This document shows, in pieces, positions 50,731-63,908 of a stretch of DNA of 64,000 bases; positions within the stretch are counted from its first letter, which is position 1, and each line of letters opens with the position of its first letter. The translations under genes and the position numbers were made by a program. This DNA comes from Polytrichum commune (taxonomy: Eukaryota; Streptophyta; Polytrichopsida; Polytrichales; Polytrichaceae). The DNA is taken from NCBI GenBank assembly GCA_950295325.1, contig OX485804.1:42582429-42646428 (forward strand), given 5' to 3'. The notes below the pieces were generated by a model. That model did no database searches. It saw only the letters and a program-made list of their open reading frames with translations, and was not told the origin of the DNA.

Positions 50731-53510
50731 ATGGCAACGAGGAGCAGTCCAATTCCTGCGCAACTGGCGCAAACAAGGTCCGGAGCTGTGTCGTCAGGGT
50801 ACAAGTTTGCATCGACATGGGAGCAAAATGCGCCGCTGAGCGAACAGCAGCTTGCAGCCATCACGGCGTTGGCACATGCGGCTGCGGAGAGGCCAATGCC
50901 GTCTCACGTAGAGGCGGCCGTTGCGAAGAGACCCCCGGTGGATCATCATCATCATCACCAGGAGACGAGGACGACAAGCGCACCGCAAGGCGGCAGCACC
51001 ACGAGTATTAGTGAGCGCGTGGAGCTGAACAGTCAGCACCAATTTTACAAGTGGTACACGGATCTGGAGTCAGCCATGAAGTCAGAGACGGAGGAGAAGT
51101 ATCGTCAGTATGTGAACACATTGACAGGGCATCTGGAGACATGTGATGAGATTCTTGCTCATTTAGATGGAACCCTAGCTCGGTTCGACGATCTGCAAGC
51201 ACAGCACCAGGCTGTTGCAACTAAGACAAAGATGCTGCATGATGCATGTGAGAGGCTGGTGATGGAGAAGGAGAGATTGATCGAGTTTGCAGATGCTTTG
51301 AGAACGAAGCTGAATTATTTCGATGAGCTGGAGAATATTGCTACTCAGTTCTATGCTCCGACCATGAGTGTTGGAAGTAGTCATTTCCTGCCGTTATTGA
51401 AGAGACTGGATGAGTGCATTTCATATGTGGCAAATAACCCTCAGTATGCGGATGCTAGTGTGTATTTGGTGAAGTTTAAGCAACTGCAGTCACGGGCTTT
51501 GGCAATGGTCAGGACACATGTGCTTACTGTGTTGAAGAATGCTTCAGCTCAGGTGCAAGCTGCAGTGAAGGAGAATTCTACTGCAGGTGGGAGTGGTAAA
51601 CTAGCCATTACTGAAGGGGCAGAGACTTCGGTGCTTTATGTGAGATTTAAGGCAGCAGCTAGTGACTTGAAGACATTAATGCAGGAGATTGAGAGCAGGT
51701 CATCTCGTAAAGAGTATAGTCAGGTTCTCGCAGACCTGACCTCTCTGTATTGTGAGCAACGTCTTGCTTTAGTGCAGGGTGTTGTTTCAGCACGGATATC
51801 CGAGTATGCGAAGAAGGAGCCCCTCCCTTCCTTGACGAGATCGGGCTGTGCTTATTTGGGTCAGGTATGTAGACAATGTGTGCCCTTCTGTGACTCGGGG
51901 AATTTGCATCAGTTTTCACCTTTCCACAACAAGATTTGTCTTCAACAGCATATTCTGGGTTTCTACACTGAGGAGGATGTCGAAGAACCTCACTGAAAGA
52001 AAATTCAAACCTTTGAAATTTGGAAGCAGCATATCTGTAGCTTCATTTAGCTTGAATCTTCAGTTCAAAATCTTTGTGTATTGTTCTGTGACAGTCTTGA
52101 TCCGTCCACATCAAGAATTGTCTCCAATAGCAAGTTCTTGGGTTTCTAAACTGAGAAGGATTTCAAACAACCTAACTAAAAGAAACTCAAATCTTTGAAG
52201 TTTGGAAGCAGCATATGTGTACTTCACTTAGCTTGAATCTTCAGCTGAGAATCTTTATGTATTGTTCTGTGCAGGTGTGCCAACTAGAGCATCAGCTATT
52301 CGATCACTTCTTCCCTGTTTCTTCGTCAGATCCCTCCAATCTTGCTCCTCTGCTGGACCCTTTGTGCACAACGCTATATGACACTTTGCGAGCCCGGTTC
52401 ATCCATGAAGCAGACTTGGATTTGCTTTGTGAACTTGTGGATATCCTAAAAGGAGAAGTCTTGGATGAGCAATTAGGGCGGCGACGTGAGTCAGTCGCAG
52501 GTTTGCACCCGACAATATTGAAAACTCTAGCTGATGTGCAAGAAAGACTTACATTCAGGGCCCAAACCCATATGCGGGATGAAATTGCCAACTATCTGCC
52601 ATCTGCAGATGACCTGGCTTTCCCAGCCAAGTTGGAGCAAGCAGCTGCGTCTACTCTTGGAACAGAAGAAGAGGGTAGAGATTTGTACTCCACATGGTAT
52701 CCGCCACTAGAGAAGACACTCTCTTGCCTATCAAAGCTGTACCGATGTTTGGAGCCTGCAATCTTTACTGGACTTGCACAAGATGCAATCGGCATGTGCT
52801 CAACGTCTATCCAAAGAGCAAGCAAATTGATTGAAAAGCGATCATCTCAAATGGACGGACAACTTTTCCTTATCAAGCATCTGCTTATACTTCGTGAGCA
52901 GATTGCTCCCTTTGATATAGACTTCTCAGTGACACACAAAGAACTTGATTTCACGCATTTGCTTGAACACCTGCGCCGAGTCCTGAGGGGCCAGTCATCA
53001 CTTTGGAGTAGCCAGTCTCTAGCTAGGACATTTTCTCCCAGGGTGCTTGACTACCAGATTGATGCAAAGAAGGAACTTGAAAAGAATCTAAAACTGACAT
53101 GTGAGCAGTTCATCATGTTGGTCACTAAGATTACCATTGAGCCTTTACTCTCTTTCATGACAAAGGTCACAGCTGTGAAACTGGCAACACGGAGCCGGTC
53201 AGTAGATGCAGAAGCACCCAAGGCCTTGAAAGAGCAAGCTTTTGCTACTCCGGACAAAGTAGCTGAGATGGTCACCAGCGTTGAGGAAGTTGTGAAACAG
53301 CAAGTACCTGAAACTGTGTCCAAAATGGGGTTATATCTGCAGAATTCTTCCACTCGATCAATATTGTTCAAACCCATTAAGTCCAACATATTGGAGGCAC
53401 ATGGGCAAGTGCTTTCTTTGCTGGAATCAGATTATACACCAGAAGAGGCTGCACAGATTCACATCATGAAGCTCTCTGATTTGCAATCATTTCTTGATGG
53501 TCTTTGCTAA
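50731..53510 (+). CDS. COG3: COG3, conserved oligomeric Golgi complex subunit 3 (Sec34-like), two coding exons
   Basis: Exons 50731-51864 and 52275-53510 join in phase 0 (CAG/GTATGT ... GTGCAG/GTG) into 789 residues plus TAA, close to the Arabidopsis COG3 length. The start is the ATG of [10 protein letters not shown]. Recognisable family blocks: [17 protein letters not shown] (24-40), the Sec34-type helical region from [20 protein letters not shown] (104) through [29 protein letters not shown] and [14 protein letters not shown] (about 219-256), [14 protein letters not shown] (366-379), then [20 protein letters not shown] (571-590) and [14 protein letters not shown] [13 protein letters not shown] near the C-terminus. 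The protein is a peripheral Golgi membrane subunit of lobe A of the COG tether, acting in retrograde vesicle capture. A run of five His (72-76) in a poorly conserved linker is peculiar to this copy. If the intron were retained, translation would stop at about 51994. Confidence 0.96.
51929..52274 (+). repeat. Tandem duplication inside the COG3 intron, including the splice-acceptor side
   Basis: Two copies (about 51929-52094 and 52109-52274) offset by about 182 bp share GGGTTTCTA-ACTGAG, TTTGGAAGCAGCATAT, TTAGCTTGAATCTTCAG and GTATTGTTCTGTG-CAG. The second ends at the true acceptor (CAG at 52272-52274). The first ends in TGTTCTGTGACAG (52094), a relic or alternative acceptor. The copies are about 80 percent similar by eye. 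Confidence 0.85.
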
Positions 53511-56500
53511 ACCAGAGTTAGATTTTTGACACTCCAGCTCTAGTTTTCCATTTCAGGTCCATTACTCATTTCTTAATGCAGAACAATGAAGCAGATCCTG
53601 TACTGCGCAATTTATTTGCTTAGATAAGGATTACGGGGTGGAGAGATACCGTGACCATTTCTTTTCTCTTTCATGTAAGTACATTCATTATGGAAACCAA
53701 GTTTCTTCCAAATTAGCTGAGTTTGAAAACAAAGAAACAGAAATGTCCTGCAATTTTCACAGTCAAATCTTTCTTTGAAATCGCAATAAGGAGTTGTAAG
53801 TGGCTCGCTCTTTAGGATTATTGTGGCGTTGTGCTACTACAGTAAGAGCTTTGATAAGCTTGTTGATTTGTGTTTCATGTTATCTTCAAAGATGTGAAGA
53901 TACAATCAATCTGGGAATGATTGAAAGTGTGACTGCTGATGACTTCTGGCATTCTGTCCAAAAGAGTGATATTGGATGGCAGTGCGAGGGTGCTTCAAAT
54001 TTTGATGAGTGAGGGTCCTATCAGCATAATGTGGAGTGCATTTGATGTCAGTGCTGGAAGAGACTGTATTGCCTGTGGATCAATTGACACAGCATATAGT
54101 TGTAACGCATTTGCAAGTAGAAATACAGAGACTGGAAAAGAAATATTCTGTACGTGCTAAACTGGAAGGTGTTGCCTAATTGAGGTCAATTGAGAGCTTC
54201 TACTGCTTCCTGTGACTGCAAGTATACATGAACGGCTTGATTCATTCATTGTTAGGAAGAAGCATGGAACATCAATTCTAAGCTTTTGAGATTTGGAACT
54301 TACAAAGGTGCAGTAGAGAACTTCTATTGCAACCTTAATGACATGAGTCTCAGAATGCATAGGCATGACCCCTGTTAGAGTACTTTGTGAAGTTCATTCA
54401 TCTGGAACCTGGAAATGCGAATATTGATTACCAAGGGGGCTCATCTCATGTCTGAGGGACCTCCATGGAGAAGGCAAGGGTTAAGAAATCTATGCTGAAC
54501 TCATCGATTCTGTGGACTCCAATACATTTTTCATAGTTTCTATGTGTCCTAGGCTCCTGACTTTCTAACAGCAAAGATGACGCGGGTAGCAAAAGAATGG
54601 CAGGGGAAATCAATGTCCATATGGACCTGCATTTGTGTGTTTTTCCAGACCTCCAATTTCTGTTCTATCAGGTTGTCTTTCCTGACAGTCATTGTTGAAA
54701 TATGCTTATTAATATTCCCACACCTAGTTTTCAAGGACAGGAAAGGTATTCTGTTTACTGAAATAATGAGAGAAATGCTATGTACAAACCATAAAACAGT
54801 GACACCTGCAATTTGATTGAAGAATTCACATTTAATTATGCAGGACATTGAGCTCAAGGCTTTGGATAAGATACAACTGAAAAGTCAATGATGACCCGTA
54901 TCTTTTTAATCTCAACACAATATGATAGTATCTGTATCTGCCATTATGTTTATGTGCATCTCACCTTTGATCCATACTCTTGAGCATCTACATGTGCTGT
55001 GGATGTAGTACTGGTGGCAAATGTATTGGATAATGTATTATGTACACTGTATTTTATAGCCACAGTGTATTCTAGGGGATTTATGTAGTTTACTCTATTG
55101 ACAGTACCATCCTTAACCTGGTTTACTTGAAAGGAATTGTCGGGTGCATGATTTGCCCCTTATGAAGAGTTGTTTGTTCAATTTCAGAAGATCTGAGGTG
55201 TGGTACCCAACTTCTATGACATCTCCAATGGGAATGTTTGTGTCAATAAGAGAGTTGAGACTGTTTATCATGAGCTTCATCAACTGGGTTCAACATGGTC
55301 TATATTTTAAAGACTTGCACATGTTTGTGATTTTGCATCTGTAGTTGGGTTTCTAACTAGAGGGCTGAGACAATTGGAAACTTTAGTCAGAAATGTAAGG
55401 CATAGGAAACTTCGAGTTCAGTTACCTTGTGAACTAACCTGAGATGTAAATAGAAGGTTTACTGAAGCATGGGTTTCTACAGCAGGAGTACAGAAAGGTC
55501 TGCGGAATTCAGTGCTACTGGATATGGAGAAAGTATCCTACGGATCCACTTTAACAGAAATTTGAAAGGTACTTTCCTAAATCAAAGCTGTTAGCAATGT
55601 GTAGGTAGAGAATTACACAAGTTGCACTGCTCAGATGTAGGTGGACAACTTTGTAAAATATTTTTACTTGTGTAATTCTAGTTTGTTTTATCATGTAGAA
55701 ACAATTAAGTTTAGGTTGCAAAGGCAGTAACAGGATCATAATGTGTAACCTACTTTGGTTTCGGAATCTGAAGCATGTAAGATTCACTATCTTTGTTGTT
55801 AGCATAGCTCGGGTGTCGGGGACACACCTCAAACATTGACTCAATAACATCAAACTACAACTCTAAATTGCTGCCTACCAAACATAGGGTTGCGATTTAA
55901 ATCCTGTGTTCTATAGTTGCAAGACCTCAAAGGTTGAATTATGGATTGAATCAAACATTAACTAAATGTTGAGTTAGCAGTAAAAAATATATCAAACCCT
56001 GAAGGGTATGGATCAACAGAGACTTCACATTAAACGCTGGTCACTTGCATTTTGAGTTATATGCATGAAACGGCTCAATTTAGAAACACACAGATGATTT
56101 AAATTGCAAGGTTTTTTTAAAAAGAAAAAGAAAAAATTAATTTTTTAAGGAATGTTTGCAAAATCTCAACACTTTTATAGGATTTGTATTCAAATTTGTG
56201 ATGTATTGAGGGAGTTGTCCCAATTTCTGTTGTGGAGCAATGTCCTGTTTGATAATTTACTCCGAATATGACTACATTTCTTGATTTCTTAATCAAATGT
56301 CAAACAAACCCATTTGACTTGAAATACTGGCATGACCTTCCAATTTAAAAAATAAATTGGCAATTTGAAAATCGGCCCTAAGTCTAAACTGGACTCCTCA
56401 CATAGAGAGGCCCACTCATTTTATTGAAACATGATGTCTTCTGAGGACATTCGAGCAAGCTTATTAGTATAAGGGAAGCTGCCAATCATATAGCATTCTG

Positions 56501-57290
56501 GAGCAGATCAGTTTTTCCTTGTGGAGGTAACATATATTGTGGCCTTGGAGGTAAGAAGAAGCAGGCTCATTGTGTTTTCTCCAGTAGTCATTACGAGCCT
56601 GTATCTGCAGAATTTGTTGTTCCTCTTTTCAGAAATAATGTTTGAGCAGTTTTAATATCAAACCAGGTCAATGAAAGTTCCTGGTTTTTCAACGGCTCTA
56701 TCTTCTCTGTGATGTGTTGGTTTGTGCACTTGATGCCATATGACAAGTCATGGAGGTCACTCTCCTTAACATGGCATACTAGATCAGAATTTTAGTGTAG
56801 TGCTGAATTTTTTGAAATTTAATAGCTCAACAGGGACTGACGCGTTTCTTTCATTTACAGTGCAATCTCTCTACCATGGAATTGCAATACATATGCTGTT
56901 TTCAGGGTGTCCATTGTATTTCTGTGCTTTCCTATCAACAATCATTCTCTGTGTTGCGAGTTCAAGCTTTGTTGTACTTTGATCAGGTGCTTGGAGGTTT
57001 TAATTTTCCCGAAGTCACACCACGCTTAGTCAGGAAGAGGAATCCTCTCATTTTCAATTGGAACTCTATCACCAATGTGCTCAGATCCTTGGAGTATAAT
57101 ATAATGTGCACCACTTATTTAGTTGACATGAACAAAGTTGCAAATTCTCTTCATAGAGTAAGTCTACGAGTTGTAGATGAAGACCTTAACTGTAAATAAG
57201 GAGCTTGACTTGATGAAGGCAAGGGCCTCTCTTGACATGAGTGTGCTTGTTTGCTTCCTCTCATGCGGCTCGTGGTTGAGGGTTTAATTT
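53511..57290. other. 3' flank of COG3 and intergenic DNA
   Basis: The first few hundred bases should hold the COG3 3' UTR; a polyadenylation site is not assigned. The rest shows no gene that I recognise. Frames such as 56876-57199 have no family motifs. The base texture is less repetitive than elsewhere, so an RNA gene or unspliced non-coding transcript cannot be excluded. Confidence 0.45.
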
Positions 57291-58340
57291 GCAACATTTG
57301 GTTTCTTTTCTTAATTGGACACCTATATTTGATTGGTATGTGGTCTGGTGAGGATCAAAGAAAAACATTACAAAGACATATGTTTAAAAGAGATTAGACT
57401 GAGGTTCCAAAATTTATTAACTACTCCCCACTCAATAATAGATTGCACTAAGGTAGATGGGTTTGAAGTGGCTCGTCTCCTTAATTGGACCCCTACATTT
57501 GATTGGTAAGTGGTTTGGTGAGGATCAAATAGCAAACATCACAAAGTCACATGTTTAAAAGAGATTGGACTGCATTTTCAAATATTAATAACTACTCTGC
57601 ACTCAATAGTGAACACGAGGGGGAGGACCTATGTATCCAATTACGAAACCAACAAACATGTTCTTCCGATAACCATAACTAAATCAAGGAAAAACCGATT
57701 CTCAATTTGGTTTTTGTAGATGTTTCATCGCAAATTTGCTAATGCAACATGAGCTTTGTTGTGTAAATCTAGTCAGTAGATGTTGGAGAACATGAAAAAC
57801 AAACCAAATAACACCCCCATACCTTACTTAGAGCAAGCCCACTCATCTTAAATGTGGCATATGAGAAATTTATGAAGATGAGACAAGATCATGTATACAT
57901 GAAAAGATAAAGATTTGTTGGGTCCCTTCTAAGTTTCCATACTATTCCTAGTCAGGCAGTTGAGTTTGTATACACGGAGCCTGTTATATGTAAATATGTT
58001 ATCTCCTTTCTTGCTTGAAACTTAGGATTGCAGGATGCGTGATGCAAAGAATGAGTGGGCTTGCTCTTCATTGACAAATTCTCTTCATACAGTGTGTATA
58101 TACGGTATACATGTGTTATTCGGTTAGTTTATCTTAATTGGGCATCTATATTTGAATGACATGTGATTAGATGTGGATCTAAGAACATACACCATGAAAA
58201 CACATGGTTAATAGAGACTGAAGTACGTCTTCAAATTTTATTAAAGTTATTCTACATTCAATAGTCAACACAATTGGGAGGACTTTTGTATCGATTCAAG
58301 GTGTCAACATACATGCACTTCCAATAAACTCAACTAAAGT
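57290..58340. repeat. Dispersed repeat in two tandem copies plus a third
   Basis: Copies at about 57300-57480, 57480-57830 and 58130-58340 share CTTAATTGGACACCTATATT, TGATTGGTATGTGGT, GTGAGGATCAAA, CACATGTTTAAAAGAGATT, ACTCAATAGT and (in the longer copies) CTTCCGATAACCATAACTAA and GATGTTTCATCGCAAATTTG. They are the same family as the two arms at 19080-19985. Confidence 0.7.
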
Positions 58341-58789
58341 AGAGGCGTCCATAACTGATCACTTAAGAGATTATGCACCATATTTGGAGAAGTATAAGGT
58401 AGTGCAAATATTTCCAGTGTAGGAAGACAAAAATAAGGAGAATTGCAAAATTTTCGGTGATTTTATTCCTTGAATTGAAATTACTTTTGGATTTTTTAAA
58501 GCCAAAAGTTGGCCCAAACATATTACCAATGTCTAGAGTTTTGCCATATCCACTCATTTTAACCGTTCATTCCTCCTCCCTTTAGCACTCGAAACCATGA
58601 CATGTGTTATGGCACTATTGGTTCTGGCCTGATCGAAATGCAATCCCAAACCTAATCAATATTCCTTGTACCCTATAGATTGCCGATCGGATCCTAATTG
58701 GTAATAAGCACTGTACCTCTACTATAAATATGAGGATGTTTGACTTTTTAGATCAATTTTTGTTGATGTTTCACCAGTAAAGTTACCCG

Positions 58790-59640
58790 GGAAGTTTTTG
58801 GACATAGTTGGTCAAGATCCTAGTGATTCTAAATACAGATGGTTACATGTTGACATCTTCCAGCTTTGCTTTATTCATTTGAGGTATATTCTTCTATAGA
58901 TTCCTCTAAAACGATCGGCAATTCTCCTGACATCTCAAACTTCAACCGGTTATTTCTCAAACTCAACCGGTTCATCTGTAACTAACTGACAGTTCTCCCT
59001 ACACAGTGTGTTTCACCATAGATTAGCCAACACAACACACATTAAAGCAAATCGCAAAGTCCCATTGGGACAGACGATGACTCTGGAGCAGCGATCGGGG
59101 AGATTTTTGGGCACACTAATCGGTTGAGATCCTAGTGTTTGCAACTCCAACCGGTTTACATGCTGACATCCTTCGGGTTTCCTTTATTAAATTGGGGTAT
59201 ATTCTTCTATAAATCTCTCTAAAATGACTGGTATTCTTCCTGCAGTCTTGATCTCCAACTGGTTGGTTATTTCTCAAACTCAACCGGTTCATCTGTAACT
59301 AACTGACAGTTCTCCCTACACAGTGTGTTTCACCATAGATTAGCCAACACAACACACATTAAAGCGAATCGCAAAGTCCCATTGGGACAGACGATGACTC
59401 CGGAGCAGTGATCGGGGAGATTTTTGGGCATACTAATCGGTTGAGATCCTAGTGTTTGCAACTCCAACCGGTTTCCATGCTGACATCCTTCGGGTTTCCT
59501 TTATGAGATTGGGGTATATTCTTCTATACATTCCTCTAAAATGATCGGTAATCTTCCTGCAGTCTTGAACTTCAACCGATTGGTTATTTCTCAAACTCAA
59601 CCAGTTCATCTGTAACTAACTGCCGGTTTTCCTAGATCAG
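58790..59640 (+). repeat. Tandem array, about 2.7 units of 303-318 bp
   Basis: Unit starts are at about 58790, 59091 and 59411 (CGGGGAGATTTTTGGGCA). Shared blocks include TCCTAGTGTTTGCAACTCCA, ACCGGTTTACATGCTGACAT, GGGGTATATTCTTCTATA, ATTTCTCAAACTCAACCGGT, CTACACAGTGTGTTTCACCA and CCCATTGGGACAGACGATGA. Units 1 and 2 are nearly identical in their second half, implying recent duplication. Dispersed copies are at 11448 and 39348. Confidence 0.92.
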
Positions 59641-60293
59641 AGCTCCGGAGTCCCAATTTGAGGTGCTAGCATGGTAGACCATGGCTACAAACAAAGAGGG
59701 CATCAACACAGTTGACGTCTATTTCCGACCTGGGAAAATTTCCTCCCCCACCTTGGTGTTATCGCCGCTTGATCAAAGCCCTTGTTGGGTTTTGGAAAAC
59801 AATTCTTGCTTTGTTGCTTCATGCTGTTGGTGAACCCACAAAAACGTTGGCGTCGTCAGCCACCTCCATGGAATCCTCTTATCGGCAACTAAGCAAACTA
59901 GGCGTGACTTTACATGTCGAGCTGCAAATGGGAGTTTGGGAATGGATCAGACCCCAGCTTCTCCCCACACTTTGTGGTTGACACTCTTGCAAGACATAAA
60001 TCCGATCAATATAATATGGAGACCAAGAACAACTAACCCAAATTACATCCGCATACTGTACCTTATACATGTATATATATGTCATACACTCTAAACTCTG
60101 TAATATCAACCTTCTCAATGTCACTCCTCTTGTATCGCGAAACCCTAGGATGTTCTTAGTTGAAACCTCACTCCTTGTTATCACGTCTCCCTCCCATATA
60201 CCATGGGTTTTGACATCAAAATAAAGCACCAGAGAAATCGATCTACGCACTCGCACGCATCACGTTGTCATCGTTATAATTATTGTCTGTATG
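59641..60293. other. Intergenic, nothing recognised
   Basis: An open frame at 59712-59981 (89 codons) has a hydrophobic middle (LVGFWKTILALLLHAVG) but no recognisable family. Confidence 0.4.
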
Positions 60294-61027
60294 TACTGTG
60301 GGCAATGGAGTGATAATTATTATAATGATTATAATGTTGACTTTGTATTATTCCATAATGTCACACGCTACACAAATCCTCTATTTACCATGCGCCCACG
60401 TTAACACTACAGAACTCCTTAATATCACGTGCCACTTTGGTGGCCATGAGCATGACATTACGGAGGTTTAGAGTGTACACAATAAAGACCTAATAAAAAC
60501 GTGAATGGCAAGCTTGAACAACATACGTAGTACTGTGGACAGTGAACTAATGATTATTACAATTATTATCATTATTGTTTAATGCTAACTTTGTATTAGT
60601 CCATAATGTCACATACTACACTAATCCTCTTTTTAGCACACGTCCACGTTAACACTACATAACTCCTTAATATCACGTGCCACTTTGGTGGCCACGAGTG
60701 TGACATTACGGAGGTTTAGAGTGTACACAATAAAGACCTAATAAAAATGTGAATGGCAAGCTTGAACAACATACGTAGTACTGTGGACAGTGAACTAATG
60801 ATTATTAAAATTTCTATCATTAGTGTATAATGTTGGCTTTGTATTACTCCATAATGTCACATGCTACACTAATCCTCTTTCTACCACACGCCCACGTTAA
60901 CACTACATAACTCCTTAATATCACATGCCACTCTGGTGGCCACGAGCGTGACATTACGGAGTTTTAGAGTGTCCACAAGAAAGACCTAATAAAAACGTAA
61001 ACGGCAAGCTTGAACAACGTACGTAGT
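60294..61027 (+). repeat. Tandem array, three units of 237-248 bp
   Basis: The anchor TACTGTGG is at 60294, 60531, 60779 and 61027. Each unit holds TCCATAATGTCACA...CTACAC, TCCACGTTAACACTACATAA, CTCCTTAATATCACGTGCCA, GTGACATTACGGAGGTTTAG and AAAGACCTAATAAAAACGTG. TCCATAATGTCAC and GTGACATTACGGA form inverted ends of an inner 125-bp segment, also present once at 48442-48556. Confidence 0.92.
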
Positions 61028-63865
61028 ACTGTGGCCAGTGGACCGATGAAGATGGTGAGAGGAAGGAGACCGAGTCTAGGAGGGCCCAGCTTTGGTGCGG
61101 AATGATTAATGGTGTAAATTTAGGCCTAGGCCCACGCACTTTGAAAGGGATAAGCAGTAGACGGAGTATTAACTTCCCGACAACAAGAGGTGAGCTGGAG
61201 ATTGAGAGGCAATGCGTGGTGGGGCCCACACGGCCACGATGACATGGACTCCACCATGCCCCTCGCATGTCGACTCTCTGTATTTTCTATATGCTTTTGG
61301 TTTTCGTATAACGGCTCACTATGAAGAATCGTTCATTTTGTTATTCAGCCACCCAGCTTATTTGGAGCCACACTCTAACCTCCCTAATATCACGCTTGCC
61401 TATGGCAATCGGAGTGCAAGTGGAATTATTAAGAACATGGGTGCGTGATAATAGAGAATTAGTGTGACATGTGACATTCTGGCTTACCACAAAGCCAACG
61501 TCGCAATAATGACAATGATGACAATGCGATGTGTGTGAGTGTGTGGTTTGGATTCTTTGATGGGTTGATTTGATGTGAAAACCTGTGATATTTGAGAGGG
61601 AAATGTGATAGCAAGGAGGGAGAATTAAACTGAGCACATCCGTTCTCTAGGGTTTCAGGATATAAGAGATCTAGGATATGATTGAGAGAGCTGACTAATC
61701 TTGTCCGGATTAGAGTCTTGTCACAATTGGTTATGTCAACCTTATTGTGTGGTCTTGTTACGTAAAGTAACTGACAACATACATCCCTGTCAGTGCAAGG
61801 TCTTGATAATTTTCCAGGTATAGTATGTTTTGTGTGTTTTTTGACAGACAATCCCTCGGTAAAGATACATGAACTTATATTAAGTCCTGTTACCGTATGA
61901 TTACAATTAAGTATATCATCTATTATTCATTCCGGATCATCACACTCATTTCTGGAAGGAACCATTCTTCAAGAATGAATTATCCTATCTTAGCTATAGG
62001 ACTCTTTCACCCTTGTGCTTCTGTTTTCATAACAGGTATCCATCACTTCGGTTACACATGTCCCCCAAGTGGGTATATCCGAACTCCTCTTATTGCGTCA
62101 TCCATATCCTACTTCAGTAATACAGAAGAGGACTATCGCTTTTCACCATACTATCCGTAGATATTCGTCTCTCTGTTCACTTTTTTCCTTGAGTGAAAAA
62201 CCTCATATGCTATTGGGACCAGTCCAGTTAATCACTCACTCTTATATTACAGTCACTTATATATGGAATCTCATGGATCAGAGCTATTCCCAGTAGCTCA
62301 ACTATACTTCTCATGTATATCCTTTTAAGTCCATCCCAATTGCTAGTATCTGCTGTAAGTCAAAAGACTTCCTCGGATTTTCTGAACAATCGCATAATTA
62401 TGTAGACGGTTATGTGGAACCGCCTATTATTCATGTATTTTATCCGAATCCTGAACGTATTTGTGTATACTGCTCTTTATAGAACGACACACTACCACTT
62501 CAGCTTGTGGGTAAGTCTGTACTCTATCATAGCCTCTCTCTTTCTTATTAGATCTGAGAGCATTCTTGGGTATGATTAGAATCCTTCATTCTTTTGCAAT
62601 AATAATCACTTACCCATGTATTCAAAGATTAGTCGTATATGAAGGACAAATCCGTGAATAAACAACTCAGTATTACTTATGTTATCATTAAGGTCACATA
62701 TAATCTGACTGTATCAATAACTCGATGTCAGATACATCTATAAGACCTTATGTATATGGATAATAAATGGAGAATCAGGCAATCCTCATAGTCATGTGAC
62801 CAAATATCATTAGGAGGAAGCATCAGAATTCCTGGTTCATCCCTCATCCAACAATATATAAACAGTAGAGATTATAAGTGTGTTTCCGGGGTTGTTTTCT
62901 CTTGAGAAACTCCTCAGAAATATACATCTCTCCCTTATTTATTCATATATCCAATATCGACGCTTATCATAAGTACATCCGTAGCAACCAGACTTCTGTC
63001 GTGCCCACAATATTAGTATATGTAGCACCTTCTATGTTCTCACAGTGACTGTCTTGAACATCAGATTCTGATGATTATTTCTTAGTAAAGCAAGACGACC
63101 GAGAATTACCATTCCCGATACTGTATTTATTCTCTGTCTCTGTCCGGCTTTGTTAGCATCAGTGTTTTAACATGCCAGAAATGTATTGTTCAGCCTAATG
63201 AATATTGGAGCACAGTAATAGCAAGAAATATCATGGGATTTCTCTATGACTCCCTTATTGTTCAGAGTATAGCCATTACTTCCAACCGTCTTATATCGAC
63301 AGCCACAGTACTTATTTATCAGTTCATAGAGTAGATTTCAAAAAAGAATTATCAAGAATGATAATATTCATCACCAATTTTCTGGGTTTCAAAGAGAAAG
63401 TTCAAGAAAGATTGTGATGAGTTGGACAATTTCTTCGGAAGGTGCGTTGCACTTGTAGAAGAGGTCCTCACCTGTGCCCATGCTCCCCAATTACCACGAG
63501 ATAGATTAGTAGAGCGTACAACAGGTGTAGGCGGACCATCTTACTTGTTATCGATGTCAACAAGGCAATGCTACTTTCATGGAAATAAGTATCATACTGT
63601 GAAGCCTTCGGCAATTCAGGGCTGCGTACAAACATTCAGCTGTGACACTCCTGCTCATTCAGACTGTTCACGCAAATACACTCTCTCCTCCCTTACAGTC
63701 GTCTGTCTACACGGCGTACTCTGTCAGTCTGCATTGTAGAGATCAACTAAAGGGGTAGTGGTTAAGCCCCTATGGAAGTGCTTTCAGGGACTCCAACTCC
63801 CGTTTATATACTGTATTCTTTCTTTCATGGGCAGCCCGTTGATGTTTTTAGAAGGGAGCCCGTAA

Positions 63866-63870
<5 letters not shown>
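61028..63870. other. Unexplained block, no gene recognised
   Basis: From about 61600 the sequence texture changes: even base mix, few of the local repeat families, no long frames. It might be a decayed LTR retrotransposon or long terminal repeat, but no primer-binding site, polypurine tract or protein motif was recognised. The 63422-63739 frame (105 codons) has no known domain. 63752-63780 has an A-box-like GGTAGTGGTTAAG without a matching B box. Confidence 0.35.

Positions 63871-63902
<32 letters not shown>
63871..63902. repeat. (GA)n microsatellite
   Basis: About 16 GA units. Confidence 0.95.
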
Positions 63903-63906
<4 letters not shown>

Positions 63907-63908
63907 TA

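Noticed and set aside
51865-51996. Extension of the COG3 first exon to a 421-codon frame
   Set aside because: A good donor (CAG/GTATGT) at 51864 and conserved continuation at 52275 show that this is intron read-through.
59712-59981. 89-codon frame with a hydrophobic segment
   Set aside because: No homology recognised, no splice or repeat context to support a gene; chance openness is likely.
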